Shown piece after piece: positions 7,219 through 7,709 of a DNA stretch of 7,709 nucleotides (the first letter of the stretch is position 1; the number at the start of each line of letters is the position of its first letter). Source of the DNA: Candidatus Sulfotelmatobacter sp. (GTDB lineage: Bacteria; Acidobacteriota; Terriglobia; Terriglobales; SbA1); contig JASLEQ010000806.1 of assembly GCA_030151135.1 (NCBI GenBank), positions 1-7,709 of the forward strand. Direction: 5' to 3'. The notes under the pieces are model-generated. The model was not told the origin of the DNA, did no database searches, and was given only the letters and a program-made list of their open reading frames with translations. Position numbers and translations under genes: made by a program.

Positions 7219-7518
7219 ATGCCACTTTACGAATATCAGTGCAAGAAGTGCGGCCACCGTTTCGAAAAAATCCTGAAATTTTCGGATAAGCCGGTCAAAA
7301 AGTGTCCCGAATGCGGAGGACCGGTTGAACAGACTATTTCCGCGCCAGCCGTGCAGTTCAAAGGCTCGGGGTGGTATGTAACCGACTACGCCAAGAAATC
7401 GAGCGCTCCATCTTCAGAGTCGGGAAGCAAAGATTCAAAAGAGGCCAAGAAGGACGAGAAGAAGTCGGAGTCGAGTTCGAAGGAAAGCACGTCGAAAACG
7501 GCAGATAAAAACAAGTAA
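7219..7518 (+). CDS. FmdB-family zinc-ribbon protein
   Basis: A 99-residue soluble protein of the FmdB (putative regulatory protein) zinc-ribbon family. It opens with MPLYEYQC, the family signature, and holds two CxxC pairs, C8/C11 and C29/C32, which together should bind one zinc. The conserved FKGSGWYVTDY segment (47-57) follows. From about residue 58 to the end the chain is almost entirely Lys, Ser, Glu, Asp and Ala, so a disordered, highly charged tail is expected; similar tails occur in the family, while the folded part is only about 57 residues. The family name comes from a gene beside formamidase/acetamidase operons, but molecular function is unestablished for most members, and nothing here links it to amides. 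No Shine-Dalgarno is visible before the ATG; the family signature at the N-terminus fixes the start. It has its own good promoter and converges with a gene entering from the right edge. Confidence 0.93.
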   Translation: MPLYEYQCKKCGHRFEKILKFSDKPVKKCPECGGPVEQTISAPAVQFKGSGWYVTDYAKKSSAPSSESGSKDSKEAKKDEKKSESSSKESTSKTADKNK

Positions 7519-7576
7519 GCCAGCCGTTCCCTCCAGTTCCATTCATCCCCTGAGGCGGTGCAACGCTTATGCAAGC

Positions 7577-7602
7577 TGCGGGCAGCGCGCTATCGCCCCG
7601 CA
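7577..7602 (+). terminator. Possible weak hairpin terminator after the FmdB-family gene
   Basis: TGCGGG (7577-7582) pairs perfectly with CCCGCA (7597-7602). The loop contains the palindrome AGCGCGCT (7584-7591), so a two-part stem is possible. Only TTT follows closely, so it is a poor intrinsic terminator. It lies in the 136-base gap between two converging genes, where a terminator is expected. A competing hairpin GCTGC/GCAGC (7575-7586) overlaps it. Confidence 0.28.
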
Positions 7603-7654
7603 TTTGCGCAGATTGCTCGCTTTGGCACGCGTAAATCCGTTCCGGGTTTCGTCC

Positions 7655-7709
7655 CTACTTCAGTTCCTTCTCGAAATGTTCCTCGATCATGGTGAACAGA
7701 TGCACACGC
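7655..7709 (-). CDS. C-terminal end of an unrecognised gene (cut by window edge)
   Basis: Read from the right edge on the minus strand, one frame gives 17 residues, RVHLFTMIEEHFEKELK, then TAG (7657-7655). The amphipathic, Glu/Lys-rich composition looks like the end of a real soluble protein, probably a terminal helix, but the piece is far too short to assign a family. The position, converging on the FmdB-family gene with a normal intergenic gap, agrees with a genuine gene end. It could also be chance, since a 17-codon open stretch is common. Confidence 0.45.
   Translation of the reverse strand, partial: RVHLFTMIEEHFEKELK

Overview
The window is a stretch of bacterial chromosome, moderately GC-rich (mid to high 50s % by eye). 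It carries four complete genes and two genes cut by the window edges. All are ordinary chromosomal families. I see no insertion sequence, phage gene, CRISPR array, rRNA or tRNA. A glutamyl-tRNA synthetase without the zinc-type cysteines, a very large multi-GAF GGDEF/HD-GYP protein and an FmdB-type zinc ribbon with a Lys/Ser/Glu tail would fit an Acidobacteriota-like organism. That is inference from protein style only; no phylogenetic marker was tested.

Layout, left to right. Positions 1-740 (minus): an SDR-family (FabG-like) oxidoreductase missing its last residues at the left edge. Positions 828-4208 (minus): a 1126-residue membrane protein with about seven N-terminal transmembrane helices, three GAF-like domains, a GGDEF diguanylate cyclase domain and a C-terminal HD-GYP phosphodiesterase domain. 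Its stop lies 87 bases before the SDR start on the same strand, so co-transcription is possible. Positions 4209-4434: a divergent intergenic region with candidate promoters in both directions and a short imperfect tandem repeat. Positions 4435-5916 (plus): gltX, glutamyl-tRNA synthetase. Positions 6018-7025 (plus): a zinc-dependent alcohol dehydrogenase with a good ribosome binding site. Positions 7219-7518 (plus): an FmdB-family zinc-ribbon protein behind the best promoter match in the window. Positions 7655-7709 (minus): the last codons of an unrecognised gene entering from the right edge.

The genes do not form one pathway: gltX serves translation, the two oxidoreductases are metabolic enzymes of unknown substrate, and the GGDEF/HD-GYP protein is a cyclic-di-GMP signalling node. 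The most interesting object is that protein. It joins opposing activities in one chain, its cyclase domain has a degenerate inhibitory I-site, and its phosphodiesterase domain departs from consensus at two places near the metal site. I found no convincing evidence of a wholly new system.
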